Shown: positions 44,958 to 57,466, counted from the stretch's first letter. The stretch is DNA of 64,000 bases from Agapanthus africanus (GCA_030015575.1 CM057338.1:826328353-826392352); one strand, 5' to 3'. Notes: a model not told the origin generated them from the letters alone. Numbers and translations: made by a program.

Positions 44958-46976
44958 TGTTAGTGTATATGCCCTAGAGGCCATTACTGTATCATACTAG
45001 TTTGTATATTACTTAATGGATGCTTGGGATATTCACCTTGTATATACAATCTTGCTCAAAATAGTAGTATGCTACTTGGTTTGTTTCTACTTCAATGTGT
45101 ACATGTGTTTATTTTAGTATATCGCCTATACACATTAGTGGAGCCCTTAGGATCTTTGCTTGATTACCAGCGATGTGATGGCAGTCACACTAGTGGGGCT
45201 GGGTAATCTATAAGCACATCCTTATGCAGGTCCCTGGTCGCAGGACTATCGAGACAGGGCATCGATACTCCGGAGTAGACTAGCGCATGCGCTTCTCATC
45301 CCAGTGTGGGAGACGGCCTATCCCACAGCCGTCAGTACGTCGTACTTGAGATAGTATGCGGGTGCTCGTTAGGTTACGGGTACACTGGACAGGACTCGTC
45401 GGGAACTGACTAGTTGGTATTATGCCTATCGTCAGTTATCAGTTCCCAGGTGACATGAGTACAGCTTAGTCCGCTGACTTGACACTGTCACTTCGCCTCG
45501 AGTGTGTTCCCACTGTACTTTGATCACTACCCTACCACGGCTCAAAGGAGTCGTGCAAACAGGTAGTGGTTGGGTGCAGTCCCGAAGCACTTGGAGGCAA
45601 TGACAGTTAGACAGGATTCGCCTCTCCCGGTATTGGGGGTTGACATCACGCTGTGTCTAGGAGAGCCATTACACGAGTAGTCCCTGACCAGGGCAAACGA
45701 GATATACTGGTTGGCTTCCAGTGTTATCTCAGGGTGTTTTGGGCTTCGCTCCGGCACGACTTGTACCGCTATTGGGGGACTGACGTTTACCGCCCCCTAG
45801 GCCCGCCATGCGATGTATCAGACGAACAGACCGGACTGTACGGAGAATGTCACATTCAGGCTCAGTAGGAGTTCAGATGGGTTTCGCCTCGTCGGTCTTC
45901 TTGTCGGCACTACCTGGGGACCGTTACGCACAGCTAGTGCCGCTTGCGGTCTGTGGTTAAACCCACTGCCAGCATAGTGTCGAGTCTTTAGAGTCCCACA
46001 CAGAAAGCTTTTCGCCTTTAGGCAAAAGAGTAGAGGCCGCATGGTTTTGCGACAGGTCGCATGGTTTTGCGACAGGGTTCGGTCACACCCGTGCACTTGT
46101 GCACGTACAGTGTCCGGACAGTTTACTCTAGCGGGCTTTGGTTTAAGCCAGATCCTAGTGTACCTTTTGGGATTGGATTTATCCAGTTTGCATTCGTGTT
46201 CCTCGGAACGCGGATGCGGGTGTGTATGCACAGTTGACGGGGAGACAGAGGCAGTGGATTCTCATTAGGGTTGTTGACAGTTGACCGTTGACTATTGACT
46301 TTTTGCTCAACCCTAATGAGAATATGATATGTGATTAACAATTATATTAATTAAGTATTATGGTGACATGGTTGTTGACTTTTGTTGACTTTGTTGACTT
46401 GTTGACTTTTGTCGACTTGTTGACTTTGTTGACCGGTTGACTAGGCTTGACTAGTTGACCATCATGATAACCATAGCCATCATTTCATGGCAAAGACTTT
46501 TGCTTGCTTGCTCATTTGTGCAAAATGAGTGCATGAAATGATATGGTTATGATTGCTTCAACCATCACATAACACTTGATTTGGTATAATGAGTTATCAT
46601 TGTTTTGGATTATGAGAGGGTGAAAGACAAAAGAAAGGCTCATTCTCACTTGCTCACTCTCTCTCTTGTTCTTGAGCTCTCTTGTTTTTGCTCTCACCCT
46701 CTTCCTCTTTCTCCCTCTCTTGACTCTATGGTTCACTTGTCTCATGAGTTGAGAATCAAGAACCATAGATAAAATCCCATACAAACTCTTCTCTACTCAC
46801 TCTAGTTCACAAGGTTTAGCAAACCGAGTGAACTAGTTTCTTCAAAGATCGAAGAAGGAGCCAAAGGTTAGAGCTTTCAGGTGGATCTATCTTCGGCGTA
46901 AGGAGACGACGGGAAGAAGCCGATCCGGACCACCATCGGAGTTTGAAGACGAAGGAGTTCAAGACAAGCAAGGTAT
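44958..46976 (+). repeat. Cop-I 5' LTR, first part
   Basis: TGTTAGTGTATATGCC start; interrupted at GGTAT (46972-46976) by Cop-H. With 57472-57632 the LTR is about 2.18 kb, longer than Cop-D, partly because of an expanded TTGAC cluster. Conserved LTR hairpin GGGAACTG/CAGTTCCC lies near 45400-45450. Confidence 0.9.
46272..46461 (+). promoter_or_regulatory. Expanded W-box-like cluster in Cop-I LTR
   Basis: Thirteen TTGAC cores in about 190 bases, several in near-tandem TTGTTGACTT repeats. Cop-D has eight clustered cores and the Cop-E/G LTR seven. Upstream of AT-rich and CT-rich promoter-like sequence. Confidence 0.48.
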
Positions 46977-49356
46977 TGTAAGTGCACGGCGGCGCCCCGG
47001 CCGTCAATCCGACGGCCAAAAGCGGAAGCGGTGAATAAACTTTAATTTTTCAAACTAGCAAACCGGCACCACCGCGCACTAAACACCCGGATCGAACCAT
47101 TAACTAGTCCTAGCTAACTACAAGATAGGGAATAGAGATATACCGACTGATCCGAGTCCTCCGGTCTTCTCGTCGTCGTCCCGATCTCCTGCGGAATGTC
47201 CTTTCTCCTCCTCGTCGCCGGAAGTGCACCACATCGCCTACATCTTTTACGGGCTCCCACCTCAATGCCGAGGCAACTCGGGCACGAAGCTGGCTAGTCG
47301 ACGTGCCCAAGATATGCTGTAGAATAGTGTAGAATAGTTGTCTCTTTGGGGTTTATAAGGTTGCCATTTTTGGAGGAATTTGTACACTAGAATTTCATGG
47401 ATGCTTGCTAGGAAAAAATGGAGCAACCATGAAATGAGCTCGGCCAGCCCCTTTTGTGCTCACTGGAAATGTTGCAAGTGGTGATGTGTATCTCTTAAAA
47501 AACCAAGCCAAAAGAAATATATCCTCACAAAGCAACAGCACTCTCACAAAGGGGGGGGTCCACCAAAAAAATATGAATGAATTATTCCACACAAATTAAA
47601 CCTCTCCCTCAAAATCAATCTTTTTCTCTTGCTGGAAAAGTGGCCGGCCCACTCAAGAAATGGGTGGAGAAAAATTGGAATGAATTAATTCATGGAGAAA
47701 AAGAAAAGATAATGATCAAAAACCACTTCCATTTCAAATCCAAAGCCAAATCAACAACCATGATGACTCAAAAAGTCATGCCATCATGAAGATAAAAGTC
47801 AAGCAAGGTCAATGGATGGGGCTCCATCATGAAACCATCATGATACAAACATATGCAAAGACCCCCTCCACAAATGCTTATTTGCAACAATGCAAATAAG
47901 CCCTCCTCCACCAATCTTCGGCCAATGAACGATACAAAGGAAATCGGCCGAAACGAAAAGCAAACTGGCAACCCCGGAAAACTGGTCCCGTAATAAATTA
48001 CAGGAAAACCCCGATACTGTGCATACACACCCGCATTTGTATTCCGACCGAAATACAAATGCAATGAGACAAAATCTACACTGTACTATACTAGGATCCG
48101 GCTTAAACCAAAGCCGGCCAGTAATATCCGTTCGATCCTGATCCGTGCAATACCGCACGTATCTGATCGAACCCTGCCATATACCCATACGGCCTATAGT
48201 ACAAACTGTCCGATCCTGATTCGTGCAATACCGCACGCATCTGATCGGACCCTGCCATATCTCCATACGGTCTCTACAGCTTTTCGCCCGAAAGCTGAGT
48301 AACTGAATGTGGGGGACTCTAAAGACTCGTCAACACCTTGGTCGTGGATTTAACCACTAGCACGTCAGAGGTATAAGCCAATACGTAACGGGCTACCAGG
48401 TATTGACTAAAAGGGACGTCTGTGAGCGAACTCAGCCTGACAACCCTACTGAGCCTGTCAGTGACAATATCCGTACAGTCCGGTCTGTTCGTCTATGAGC
48501 ATCGCATGGCGGGCCTAGTGAGTTGGTAAAAGTCAGACCCCCAAAAGTGGTACAAGTCGTGTCGGAGCGTAGCCCAGAACACCCTGAGATACTACTGGAA
48601 TACCTACCAGTAAATCTCCTTGCCTCGGCCGAGGGCTTCGTGTAATGGCTCTCCTAGACACAGCGCGACCTCACCCCTAATACCGGGAGAGACGAACCCC
48701 TGAAGATACGCTCACTGCCTCCATGTGGCTCGGGACTGTACCCAACTAAAACCTGTTTGCACGACTCCTTTGAGCCGTGGTAGGGTAGTAATCAAAGTAC
48801 AGTGGGAACTCACACAAGACAAATGACGATCCCCAGGTCGATGAACTAACCTGTACACATGTCACCAGGGAACTGCTATCTGACGTCTGGTATATGACCA
48901 ACTAGCATGTTCCCGGCGAGTCCTGTCCGGTGTACTCATAACCCAATGAGCACCTGTATACATCTTAGGTGATCCAACTGACACCAGTGGCTTGTGAGAC
49001 CGGCCACCGCCCCTCGTCGGGGTCTCGACTGTATACACTAGTCTACTCTGGAGTATCGATGCCCTGTCTCGAAACTCACACGACCAGGGACCATTTAAGG
49101 ATATGCTTATAGACCCCAGCTCCCACTTATATGATCGCCCTCATACTGCTGGTGGTCAAGCAAGAATCCTAGGGGCTCTATCAACGTGTAATAGCAACTT
49201 GTCAGGTCACCTAAAGCAGTACATGATGATAAAGGTAAACCAGATAGCATACTATCATCTCGAGTAAGACTGTCCTACCGGGATAGGTCTTCCATCAATC
49301 ATTGCAATCACGTACCTGTGACCTAATAATTGACTCTGAGGGCACTATCTCCAACA
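46977..49356 (-). repeat. Cop-H 3' LTR
   Basis: 2380 bp, ends GTGCACTTACA at 46977. ORFs of 60-142 codons inside (for example 47838-48266) reappear in the other LTR and are not genes. LTR hairpin GGGAAC/GTTCCC at 48868-48914. Confidence 0.94.
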
Positions 49357-49367
49357 ATCTCCCACTT
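49357..49367 (-). other. Polypurine tract, Cop-H
   Basis: AAGTGGGAGAT on the minus strand directly before the 3' LTR; unchanged despite the decayed interior. Confidence 0.85.
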
Positions 49368-51954
49368 GCACTCAAGGCTAATTATTGCGATGTCGCATAC
49401 TCACAGCCCGTGTGATACCGAACACCCAACTCCTCTATTAGTCAGTCTCACAAAGCTCGTTTGTGAAACTATTGCGTTCGAGGAATAGCCTTAGTGAGTG
49501 GATCCACTTTGTTGTCTCTTTCTATGTCTCTCTATATCTCAAGTTCGCGGAGAAAGCCATCTCCCGAAAAGAGCAATACCTGTCTTAGAATATGTCTGGA
49601 TGTCTGATGGGACCTAGCTCATAAATGAACTCCAAATCCAAACTTCTTAGACTGTATCATCAACTGAACTTAATCAGTATCCTGCGCCATGCCTCCCTCA
49701 GTATTGCCTTGGATCACCTGTCCAAAATACTGCCCCTCGTCAGAAGGAAAAACTATAACTCTGACAACCTCCTTGTCGTCCAGGTCACCTTGGAAGCCTG
49801 GAATGATAACTGTCTCCTGCATGAGGCTATCGTTATCATATCCCTAGAATATCCACTTATGTTCTAAAACTGCTTCCGACTGTTTCTCCAGGATTGGATC
49901 AAATGTCAACTTATTGCATCTAGTGCAAGAACAACATCTGGTGTGGTACTTGACATCTCATGATTGACTCAATTGCCTGAGCAAGTGATCTGCCAATCAT
50001 GCACGTCCCTCTCCCCTTTAGTATGTAAGACACCTTTGGAGAGGGTGACTCCATCTTCTGCAGGTACACTACCATGCATGGAGTCGTCCATTCTAAATAC
50101 TCTTAGAATGCTGTCAAAGTACCCTGATTGGGAAACCATCCAAATCTAGATCTAAAACCATAGATCTAGTAACCAGTATGTCTGATATAAAATCCAAGTC
50201 CTTTGTGGAGAAATCACTGTGTGACGACCAAAGTATAACCGATTGTAGTATAGGAGTTTCTTTTCCTACTCTGTGTAGTGTATGCCATCCAAATACCAGG
50301 ATATCACACCCTATTACCTTCTCAACAGATCCATCCCCTATTCTGATGAAGTCAAAACCATGACTGTCACGTCAGAAATAGATGATCTTTCTCCGCTACA
50401 TCTGCCTTAGTCTATAAATAGACATAAGCTGCCTGTCCACCAATGCTTCCATTGCTCCCACTGACTACGACAACCCTCTGGCAGAGTCATATACACGTAC
50501 ACTTCTGAAGCCAGTTCAGAACGACGCTATACTCATCCTCCCGCCGGGTCTCGCAGCCTGGAACAACAGCAATGGCAAGTGTGGGTAAACAAGAACTTCC
50601 CTGTCACCGTCCTTGAGGCTACCGGAGTACCTCTCGGGTGCCTGAAGTTACCCACCTTATCTGCGGAGTGGCCAATGGAATGTCAATGCGGATCTTATCA
50701 AATCTTCAGTAATCGTTTGTGGTTCTGGAATCACTTCCAGTTCTACCATACTCCCACTACTGTTTTCTGAAAAAATCCATTTTTAATAAAACTGTGGCGA
50801 GTCTAGAACAATATTGCTATTGTTCATCCAGATGGTAGAAAGTCAACCCTCGTCATAGCCTGGGTCAACCCACAAACAGCCATTACAGAAACATGCATTG
50901 AGTTGTCCAGTGTCTGGTTTTAAGCATAAACCGGACAACTCCCCGTATCTTAACATCGTTAAGATATGAACTGTTCTATATCCAATATAGAACCAGAGGC
51001 ACTGATTTAATTGAACCAGATTCAAAACATGCAGCTGTCTCCAGTGCATGTCAACTAAATGGAAGGAGGCCGATCAGCGTTACTCAACTTAGGAGCATTT
51101 CCAATTATGAGTAACCTGAAAGAGAAGCAAGTTCTCTTAATCATTACTATCAACTGAATACCATACACAAGTATCTACATCTTCGATCATTTTGAAGAAT
51201 CCCGATACTTGCTATACCTGGTTCTCTACTCTATTCAAATACCTATAACTTCTCAAAATTCAGACCCTGTGTTTCCGCGAAACACCTGTCTAGAAACTAA
51301 AGAAGTCATAAGTAAACCAAATATAGTACGAGGACCAACCCCTCTGTCCTGATGGACCCTGGACAACATACAATACTCTGTATAAGTCCCTTGAGTCTGA
51401 TAACTCATTCACTGTGTGTCGTAGGTTGAAAACTGCACCTTTGGTTATGAAGAATTACACCGCTGTTTAATGCTCCTTACCTAACCATCCACTGATATAG
51501 GTAAATGTCATAGACATAATTTCAAAAAGTTATATCTCACTTCATAAAAATGAACGTACAGATATATCAATTTAAAATTGGTGCACAACAACGGATATTC
51601 AAAACCAAATATTTGCCGTCCGGCAAACAGCCCAGGTGATTTCCTCAAATATCACCAATTACAACGAATCCCGATATAATGAGGATGATCACCCAATTCC
51701 CAATAACTTACTCCCACTCATCATCTATAAAACCATACAGATGTGAGAATCAAACCTAGTAAATACATACCCTGGAGTAAGTATCTAATCCGGAAATCAG
51801 TTTTCTTTTAACATTACACAGTGAAACTGAAACATTGAAATGTTTCGATGGGGTATCCCGGTATTCCTAGTAATGCCTCTTCCATTATCCAGATTCACAA
51901 CTGTAACCGTATAATTCTTTGCCACCTCTCCAAATCCCTTTATATGTTTTTAGT
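49368..51954 (-). pseudogene. pol: Cop-H decayed pol
   Basis: Only scattered similarity to pol survives, in the expected minus-strand order. Near 49600 SHQTSRHIL and near 49510 KVDPLTKAIP recall the RNase H end (QRSRHILRR, ADPLTKAIP). Near 50440-50480 a TGGGAGCAATGG patch matches the RT GSSGK region, and near 50700-50760 an ELE linker patch is visible. The segment is riddled with stops and indels and is shorter than intact pol. I could not place a continuous frame. It cannot encode enzymes. Confidence 0.7.
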
Positions 51955-52682
51955 CATTACCTTCTGCACACCCCTTAGGCCAAATGGTTTTCTTCCTTCC
52001 CTACCGTTCGGCACCAGCCTATGGTTTGGAAGAAGATGATCCAATAAGCATAATGGGTGTACTGTCCTAATCCTAGGAACACTCGCAATGCGAGAGGAGG
52101 TGAGGATAAAAGACAACCGAATAAACCTTACTCCTATTTCTCCTGAACCAGAATCCATCCCCGAACTGGAACAAGTTCCTTTCGAGTTCGTATATAACCA
52201 TACGATGGAGTATCCAATAAACTGTGGATCTTCGTAGTGATACGGAGTGTCCTGGAGAAATACAAAGGTAATTTAGGATTGGCGAAGAAATACTTGGTTT
52301 GGTCGTGAATAGCAGTCGCAATTTACCTTGCCCTCTTACTAATCCCTTGCTTTGTCTTAACTTTATACCTTCTGCACACCATCGTTATGCTAATTGGTTT
52401 TCTTCATTCCCCACCGTTCGGCACCAGCCTAAGGTTTGGAAGAAGACTATCCAATTTGCGTAATAGGTGTACTATCTCCTAAACCAAGGAGTACTCGCAA
52501 CCTGAGAGAAGGAAAAAGGAAAAGACAACTGAATAATCCTATCCGTTTTCTCCAAAACCGGAAACCATCCTCGAATTCCTTCGAGTTCGTATCTAACCAT
52601 ACGATGGTTTTGTCCAATGGAAGTGGACGTTCGTAGTAATACGGGGTGTCCTAGAGAAAAGGGTAAAAGTGGGAGTGGCAAT
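51955..52682 (-). pseudogene. gag: Cop-H decayed gag-protease segment, tandemly duplicated
   Basis: Two diverged copies of about 320 bp: 51957-52285 and 52366-52682. In each, minus-strand patches recall Gag: RMVRYELE near RIARYEAS of intact Gag, and in the left copy GSSSSKP followed by GRKK, like the basic linker SSSSRSKAKGKKKK. The left copy also contains MDSGSGE, similar to the protease DTGSGS, near 52140-52158. Stops and frameshifts throughout. The duplication is internal to Cop-H and not seen in the other elements. Confidence 0.6.
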
Positions 52683-53081
52683 GAGGTTTGCAACTCTGAC
52701 AATCCAAAAGCCAGTGTTTAAGAAGGTTCGGTCAACTTGGTCACTGAGTCATAGTCTTAGGGTCGGGTCAATGGTCGCTGCCAAAGAGAGGGAGAGAAAA
52801 GAAACACTCAGCGTGCACTCTAACCTAGATCAGAATGGTTACCAATTTATCTAATCTGGAAACCTCCCACTGTACCGTCAAATTCTCCTCCAAACCTGAA
52901 AGAAGAATTAGTCGGGATCACCCGAGGAGTAAACCAACTCATCAGTGGGAATCGGGATCCAACTATCATCGCATGATAACGTGACGGAATCCGCTCACGG
53001 TGTCACACTCCAGAAGGTATGCGCATATCTGGCAAGTTTCAGTTCTTTTGAAACTCCCGATGTGGATTTTTACCCCATGCT

Positions 53082-53291
53082 CTTATGACCTTGACTTTGG
53101 CCAACAAATCATAAGTCACATGCCAAGTTCTACCCGTCATTCTCCAGGTTGTTTTGAATCCACCCGTACCTACCCTTAACTTTGGCCAACAAGGCAGTAC
53201 GACTGTTCCAAACCAACGCATCTATCTATGCTGCATATGAATAACCAACAGCTACCAAACACTGTGCCTTGACTTTGGCCAACAAACACAG
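53082..53291 (-). ncRNA. Three-stem-loop array in Cop-H leader
   Basis: SL1 53291-53262 (CTGTG/CACAG), SL2 53201-53165 (CGTAC/GTACG) and SL3 53115-53082 (CTTATGA/TCATAAG), all outer stems perfectly paired. Loops TTGGCCAAAGTCAAGG, with one T-for-C change in SL2. Confidence 0.66.
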
Positions 53292-53424
53292 CTTGAATAC
53301 TATTGACTACCCATATGAAACGACGGAGGGCTACGAATGGTTTCTGGCGAAAACCTTTAACGTAATGAACTTGATATCGTTGAAGGAACGGATAGCTTTT
53401 TGAAAATATAGTGGCGAAAACCAT

Positions 53425-53660
53425 TGCTAAAGAGATCACTCCCGGTGAAGGGATCTCGGCTCTTTCCCCGTAGAATGAGGTGCAGGATATTCCAACTGAA
53501 TACCACAGTGCAAAGCAAAAGTAATCGGCTATAGTGAAGTTAATGCCCTGACGAAAACTTTTTGTCCAAGGGGTCACTCCCGGTAAAGGGATCTCGGCCC
53601 TTGCCTCGTCGACTGAGGAGCAGGATATTCCAACTGAATACCACGATGCAAAACAAAAGT
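53425..53660 (-). repeat. Two-copy leader repeat, Cop-H
   Basis: Copies begin near 53425 and 53563 (AAGRGRTCACTCCCGGT, then AAGGGATCTCGGC and AGGATATTCCAACTGAATACC). Homologous to the doubled repeat of Cop-F. Confidence 0.82.
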
Positions 53661-54105
53661 GAACGTCTTTGCAATAACAGCTTTTTGAAAAAGTGTTCCG
53701 ACAACATCAGATTAGGTTTGTTTTTAACTTGCATTGATCCGAATCAATGCAGTCCCATCAATTGATCACACCACAAAGAACGAAAAAAATATACTGATGT
53801 ACGTATATGCCATCCGCATTCGCCACTGGGTCCCGTCATTACCCGTTAGGTTAGCTAACTAACGACAGAGCGGGGACTGGACTAGCGCGGATGCAAAACA
53901 TATACTACATCTACTAATATATACCAATATATTATATTTCGCTCAAGGCGTGATAAAAATGCAACATCACAGAAATGTACAGCATCACAGAAACAATACA
54001 GATATCTGAGATCCCCGGGTTTCACAGAGCCACTACTGAAACCCGACGTTCCCCTGGTCGTGTGGATAGCCTGTGCAATGAAATCCTAGACCCCTACGGG
54101 CGCGG

Positions 54106-54192
54106 CAAGTTACCCGCCAAAACCTGAACCGAGGCAGCCCCCTTCAGCAACGTGAATGGACCACCCAGCACTTCACGGAATCCGGTAACCTG
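54106..54192 (-). ncRNA. 87-nt stem-closed leader domain, Cop-H copy 2
   Basis: Closing stem CAGGTTACC / GGTAACTTG with one G-U pair, followed by CCGCGCCCGTAGGGGTC. Confidence 0.6.
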
Positions 54193-54234
54193 GCCACCCC
54201 TCCTGGGTCAACCTGTACCCCCTACGAGTGCGGC

Positions 54235-54320
54235 GAATAGCCCGCCAATCCTAGAGTAAAGCCCCCTCCGTCCCAATGCCATGAGATGCGGGCTTGTTGC
54301 CTTCTAGAATCCGGCTATCC
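54235..54320 (-). ncRNA. 86-nt stem-closed leader domain, Cop-H copy 1
   Basis: Upstream tandem copy with its own stem GGATAGCC / GGCTATTC (one G-U pair), followed by GCCGCACTCGTAGGGGG. The stem sequence is unrelated to copy 2 but the span is the same. Confidence 0.58.
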
Positions 54321-54830
54321 GTGCACCCCTCCGCGGGGTAATCCTAGTACAGAAAGTAAAATATACATACAACAGGTACATCGACCGCAACCTGGCCGTG
54401 CCCCAAAATAATAATACAATCAGGCAGTGATGGCAGTCCACATGTCGGACGCTCGCCCCGCAATATCAAATGTACATAATACAACAGAACTGTACTAGCA
54501 TTGCATCCAGGCTATCCCCCATGACCGATCCGCAACATCACAGAACAATCATAGAACATCAACGTGAAAGTCACGTTCGCAAATCCGTCTAACCGGGCTA
54601 TAGCAGTTAGACAGGATTTACCGATCGAGTGACATTCACGGTCGCAGATATAATGTAAATACTGTGAAAAATGTGTTTAAAATATCCGATTGATCAAATT
54701 TTAACAAGTGGGCCCCCAAGTACTACTGTAGCACATCAAGAAATTCTGGGCCCAATGTTATTATTCCAAAATCCCTATTTTCAGCCCAGAAAGAGACTGT
54801 AGAAAATTGATGCAGCAAACCCAACATAGT

Positions 54831-54875
54831 GCGGCGGAACCGCGGCCCAAAGGGGTGTTTGGCCGCGGTTCCGCG
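54831..54875 (-). ncRNA. GC-rich hairpin downstream of PBS, Cop-H
   Basis: GCGGCGGAACCGCGGCC pairs with GGCCGCGGTTCCGCGC across a short loop. About 200 nt after the primer site. Confidence 0.66.
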
Positions 54876-55074
54876 CTCCCGTAGTGGAATTAGTCCATCG
54901 AATTTCTACAGAACTCTTATTTCTTCTAGCACATCACTTTTCTGTAACCTGAAAAATTTTTAGAGACCAAAAAATTTCAACAGAAAACTGTTGTGAAGAA
55001 AATACGGGTCTTGGAACATTTGATCGATCGGAACTGAAAAACACATTAGGCAAGCTAGACTAAGTTAATGGCGA

Positions 55075-55087
55075 GGCTCTGATACCA
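55075..55087 (-). other. Primer binding site, Cop-H
   Basis: TGGTATCAGAGCC on the minus strand, perfect initiator Met-tRNA complement. Confidence 0.94.
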
Positions 55088-55088
55088 C

Positions 55089-57466
55089 TGTAAGTGCACG
55101 GCGGCGCCCCGGCCGTCAATCCGACGGCCAAAAGCGGAAGCGGTGATAAACTTTAATTTTGCAAACTAGCAAACCGGCACCACCGCACACTAAACACCCG
55201 GATCGAACCATTAACTAGTCCTAGCTAACTACAAGATAGGGAATAGAGATATACCGACTGATCCGAGTCCTCCGGTCTTCTCGTCGTCGTCCCGATCTCC
55301 TGCGGAATGTCCTTTCTCCTCCTCGTCGCCGGAAGTGCACCACATCGCCTACATCCTTTACGGGCTCCCACCTCAATGCCGAGGCAACTCGGGCACGAAG
55401 CTGGCTAGTCGACGTGCCCAAGATATGCTGTAGAATAGTGTAGAATAGTTGTCTCTTTGGGGTTTATAAGGTTGCCATTTTTGGAGGAATTTGTACACTA
55501 GAATTTCATGGATGCTTGCTAGGAAAAAATGGAGCAACCATGAAATGAGCTCGGCCAGCCCCTTTTGTGCTCACTGGAAATGTTGCAAGTGGTGATGTGT
55601 ATCTCTTAAAAAACCAAGCCAAAAGAAATATATCCTCACAAAGCAACAGCACTCTCACAAAGGGGGGGTCCACCAAAAAAATATGAATGAATTATTCCAC
55701 ACAAATTAAACCTCTCCCTCAAAATCAATCTTTTTCTCTTGCTGGAAAAGTGGCCGGCCCACTCAAGAAATGGGTGGAGAAAAATTGGAATGAATTAATT
55801 CATGGAGAAAAAGAAAAGATAATGATCAAAAACCACTTCCATTTCAAATCCAAAGCCAAATCAACAACCATGATGACTCAAAAAGTCATGCCATCATGAA
55901 GATAAAAGTCAAGCAAGGTCAATGGATGGGGCTCCATCATGAAACCATCATGATACAAACATATGCAAAGACCCCCTCCACAAATGCTTATTTGCAACAA
56001 TGCAAATAAGCCCTCCTCCACCAATCTTCGGCCAATGAACGATACAAAGGAAATCGGCCGAAACGAAAAGCAAACTGGCAACCCCGGAAAACTGGTCCCG
56101 TAATAAATTACAGGAAAACCCCGATACTGTGCATACACACCCGCATTTGTATTCCGACCGAAATACAAATGCAATGAGACAAAATCTACACTGTACTATA
56201 CTAGGATCCGGCTTAAACCAAAGCCGGCCAGTAATATCCGTTCGATCCTGATCCGTGCAATACCGCACGTATCTGATCGAACCCTGCCATATACCCATAC
56301 GGCCTATAGTACAAACTGTCCGATCCTGATTCGTGCAATACCGCACGCATCTGATCGGACCCTGCCATATCTCCATACGGTCTCTACAGCTTTTCGCCCG
56401 AAAGCTGAGTAACTGAATGTGGGGGACTCTAAAGACTCGTCAACACCTTGGTCGTGGATTTAACCACTAGCACGTCAGAGGTATAAGCCAATACGTAACG
56501 GGCTACCAGGTATTGACTAAAAGGGACGTCTGTGAGCGAACTCAGCCTGACAACCCTACTGAGCCTGTCAGTGACAATATCCGTACAGTCCGGTCCGTTC
56601 GTCTATGAGCATCGCATGGCGGGCCTAGGGGGTTGGTAAAAGTCAGACCCCCAAAAGCGGTACAAGTCGTGTCGGAGCGTAGCCCAGAACACCCTGAGAT
56701 ACTACTGGAATACCTACCAGTAAATCTCCTTGCCTCGGCCGAGGGCTTCGTGTAATGGCTCTCCTAGACACAGCGCGACCTCACCCCTAATACCGGGAGA
56801 GACGAACCCCTGAAGATACGCTCACTGCCTCCATGTGGCTCGGGACTGTACCCAACTAAAACCTGTTTGCACGACTCCTTTGAGCCGTGGTAGGGTAGTA
56901 ATCAAAGTACAGTGGGAACTCACACAAGACAAATGACGATCCCCAGGTCGATGAACTAACCTGTACACATGTCACCAGGGAACTGCTATCTGACGTCTGG
57001 TATATGACCAACTAGCATGTTCCCGGCGAGTCCTGTCCGGTGTACTCATAACCCAATGAGCACCTGTATACATCTTAGGTGATCCAACTGACACCAGTGG
57101 CTTGTGAGACCGGCCACCGCCCCTCGTCGGGGTCTCGACTGTATACACTAGTCTACTCTGGAGTATCGATGCCCTGTCTCGAAACTCACACGACCAGGGA
57201 CCATTTAAGGATATGCTTATAGACCCCAGCTCCCACTTATATGATCGCCCTCATACTGCTGGTGGTCAAGCAAGAATCCTAGGGGCTCTATCAACGTGTA
57301 ATAGCAACTTGTCAGGTCACCTAAAGCAGTACATGATGATAAAGGTAAACCAGATAGCATACTATCATCTCGAGTAAGACTGTCCTACCGGGATAGGTCC
57401 TCCATCAATCATTGCAATCACGTACCTGTGACCTAATAATTGACTCTGAGGGCACTATCTCCAACA
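55089..57466 (-). repeat. Cop-H 5' LTR
   Basis: 2378 bp, TGTTGGAGATAGTGCCC start at 57466. TSD GGTAT follows at 57467-57471. Confidence 0.94.

Larger units (their letters stand above)
52683..55088 (-). other. Cop-H untranslated leader, well preserved
   Basis: Primer site 55087-55075, GC hairpin 54875-54831, two tandem stem-closed domains (54320-54235, 54192-54106), GTCGTTAGTTAGC block near 53860, doubled 138-bp-period repeat (from 53425), three-stem-loop array 53291-53082, pyrimidine tract ending in CAG at 52778. It resembles the leaders of coding-competent elements far more than its coding region does. Confidence 0.82.
46977..57466 (-). mobile_element. Cop-H: complete but coding-dead copia derivative
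   Basis: 10.49-kb minus-strand element: LTRs 46977-49356 and 55089-57466, TSD GGTAT (46972-46976, 57467-57471), primer site, leader and polypurine tract. LTRs begin TGTTGGAGATAGTGCCC. By eye the LTRs differ at about 8 substitutions and 2 indels (under 0.5 percent), yet the interior has no ORF above about 80 codons with pol similarity. Its enzymes must have been supplied in trans. Confidence 0.92.

Noticed and set aside
47838..48266. 142-codon ORF repeated exactly at 55948-56376, and a 66-codon Arg-rich ORF at 47110-47310 and 55221-55421
   Set aside because: Positions within the two Cop-H LTRs; recent LTR identity explains their conservation. No known motif.
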